DNA from: Bacteroides sp. CAG:530
Lineage (GTDB): Bacteria > Bacteroidota > Bacteroidia > Bacteroidales > Bacteroidaceae
DNA: 31,995 bases
NCBI GenBank assembly: GCA_000434735.1
Contig: FR881225.1
Location: forward strand, 1-31,995
Direction: 5' to 3'
Each line of letters starts with the position of its first letter. The first letter of the stretch is position 1. Below, piece after piece: positions 31,360-31,995 of the stretch. Below the pieces are notes generated by a model. It was not told where the DNA came from and ran no database searches. It worked only from the letters and a program-made list of their open reading frames with translations. A program made the translations under genes and the position numbers.

Positions 31360-31401
31360 AAAAAGCGCTTCAACATACCTAAGCATGTAGAAGTGCTTTT
31401 T
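31360..31401 (-). terminator. Terminator of the S41 protease gene (possibly bidirectional)
   Basis: AAAAAGCGCTTC (31360-31371) pairs with GAAGTGCTTTTT (31390-31401) with one wobble. An inner ACAT/ATGT stem follows a single mismatch. A and T tracts on both sides allow termination from the protease gene (minus) and from the methyltransferase gene (plus). Confidence 0.75.
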
Positions 31402-31444
31402 AATACCTGCGTGTGGCAGGCGGGAGATTTATAGTATATTACGA

Positions 31445-31995
31445 TTATTTCTTCTTGATAGTTTCAAGCATCAGCTGGACAGCCTTTTCTAGCTGACGGT
31501 CGATACCCTTGAGCTGTTCTTCTGGAGTATTGTAAACTGCGATGTCTGGCTCTACCTGAGAGTTCTCAGAGTAATTGCCACGCATATCGCGACAGCCTAC
31601 CTGCGGAATACCGAATACCAATGACGGGTCTATCTGACTTTCCCACCAAACGGCAGTCATGGTTCCAGGAACAGGAGCACCTACCAATTTACCGATACCC
31701 AGTTCTTTATATACCCACGGAGTACCGCAAGCGTTACTGTAGTTATCTTCGCAAATCAGCATGCACGATGGTTTCAGCCATTTGTTGAATGGGTCGCTAC
31801 CGATGTACTGTCCGCGAGAAACGAACTGTTCGTATTCTTTTCCTCCAAGCAAGGTTACTACGTCATCGTGAAGCCATCCACCACCGTTGTGACGAGTATC
31901 TACTATCACGGCGTCGGTGTGACGGTAGCGGCCAAGCAATTCGCTATACAACTTATGGAAGCTGTTGCCATCCATAGCCTGAATGTGTACGTAAC
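31445..31995 (-). CDS. Tricorn/S41-type protease, C-terminal part (continues beyond window)
   Basis: The window holds only the last 183 or so residues; the frame is open through the right edge and begins in mid-domain (VHIQAMDGNSFHKLYSELLG). The segment AVIVDTRHNGGGWLHDDV is the S41 core strand that forms the oxyanion region. EDNYSNACGTP is where the nucleophilic serine of tricorn-like proteases lies. LVGAPVPGTMTAVWWE and GIPQVGCRDMRG are typical of the tricorn C-terminal catalytic domain. The residue after the serine is Asn where I recall Asp in relatives. The internal ATG at 31975 is not the true start. Tricorn-like proteins degrade oligopeptides; in this phylum they are usually exported, which cannot be checked here. 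Confidence 0.85.
   Translation of the reverse strand, partial: YVHIQAMDGNSFHKLYSELLGRYRHTDAVIVDTRHNGGGWLHDDVVTLLGGKEYEQFVSRGQYIGSDPFNKWLKPSCMLICEDNYSNACGTPWVYKELGIGKLVGAPVPGTMTAVWWESQIDPSLVFGIPQVGCRDMRGNYSENSQVEPDIAVYNTPEEQLKGIDRQLEKAVQLMLETIKKK

Overview
The window comes from a Bacteroidota chromosome, most likely a gut Bacteroidales (Bacteroides, Phocaeicola or Prevotella type). The evidence is a SusC/SusD pair, Mfa-type fimbrillins, DUF3575 and DUF5119 proteins, and promoters with the Bacteroidetes -33 TTTG / -7 TAnnTTTG architecture (for example at 491-498, 2162-2169, 14877-14884 and 26110-26117). I cannot name the species from the sequence alone.

Layout. 1-29 is the 5' half of a tRNA-Glu on the minus strand. 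532-1122 is a SlyD-type FKBP isomerase with a Cys/His/Gly-rich tail. 1202-2065 is a BadF/N-acetylglucosamine-kinase-type ATPase. 2139-8436 is a complete isoleucine/valine operon (ilvD-ilvB-ilvN-acyl-ACP thioesterase-ilvC). It is preceded by a previously unlisted 29-codon leader peptide rich in Ile/Val/Leu codons and by a terminator/antiterminator pair, the arrangement of classical translation-coupled attenuation. 8507-9769 is an AmpG/PAT-like MFS permease.

9999-14772 (minus) is a fimbrial operon: DUF3575 outer-membrane protein, DUF5119 lipoprotein and two tandem fimbrillin-like lipoproteins. 15128-16171 (plus) is an Rpn/PDDEXK_2-type nuclease with six near-perfect 21-bp repeats that encode a charged heptad repeat. 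16261-26082 (minus) is a six-gene operon: SusC, SusD, a small lipoprotein, then three secreted thioredoxin-fold proteins, with a hairpin separating the two halves. It has no glycoside hydrolase and no local regulator.

27220-31141 (plus) is a visibly A+T-richer island with a compact M-R-M restriction-modification operon: C5-cytosine methyltransferase, DUF3883-type PD-(D/E)xK endonuclease, and a second C5-cytosine methyltransferase with a roughly 150-residue C-terminal extension. The genes overlap by 16 and 13 bases. A frameshifted ORF remnant lies just upstream and an inverted-repeat-bounded 0.14-kb element just downstream, both consistent with horizontal acquisition. The window ends inside a tricorn/S41-type protease gene (minus).

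How the parts work together. The ilv genes make valine and isoleucine precursors, and the thioesterase in their midst links branched-chain metabolism with acyl-ACP chemistry. The fimbrial and SusCD/thioredoxin blocks are cell-envelope functions. The restriction-modification island is DNA defence. The best candidates for something little described are the ilv leader attenuator, the M-R-M island with its fused methyltransferase domain, and the SusCD-thioredoxin operon.
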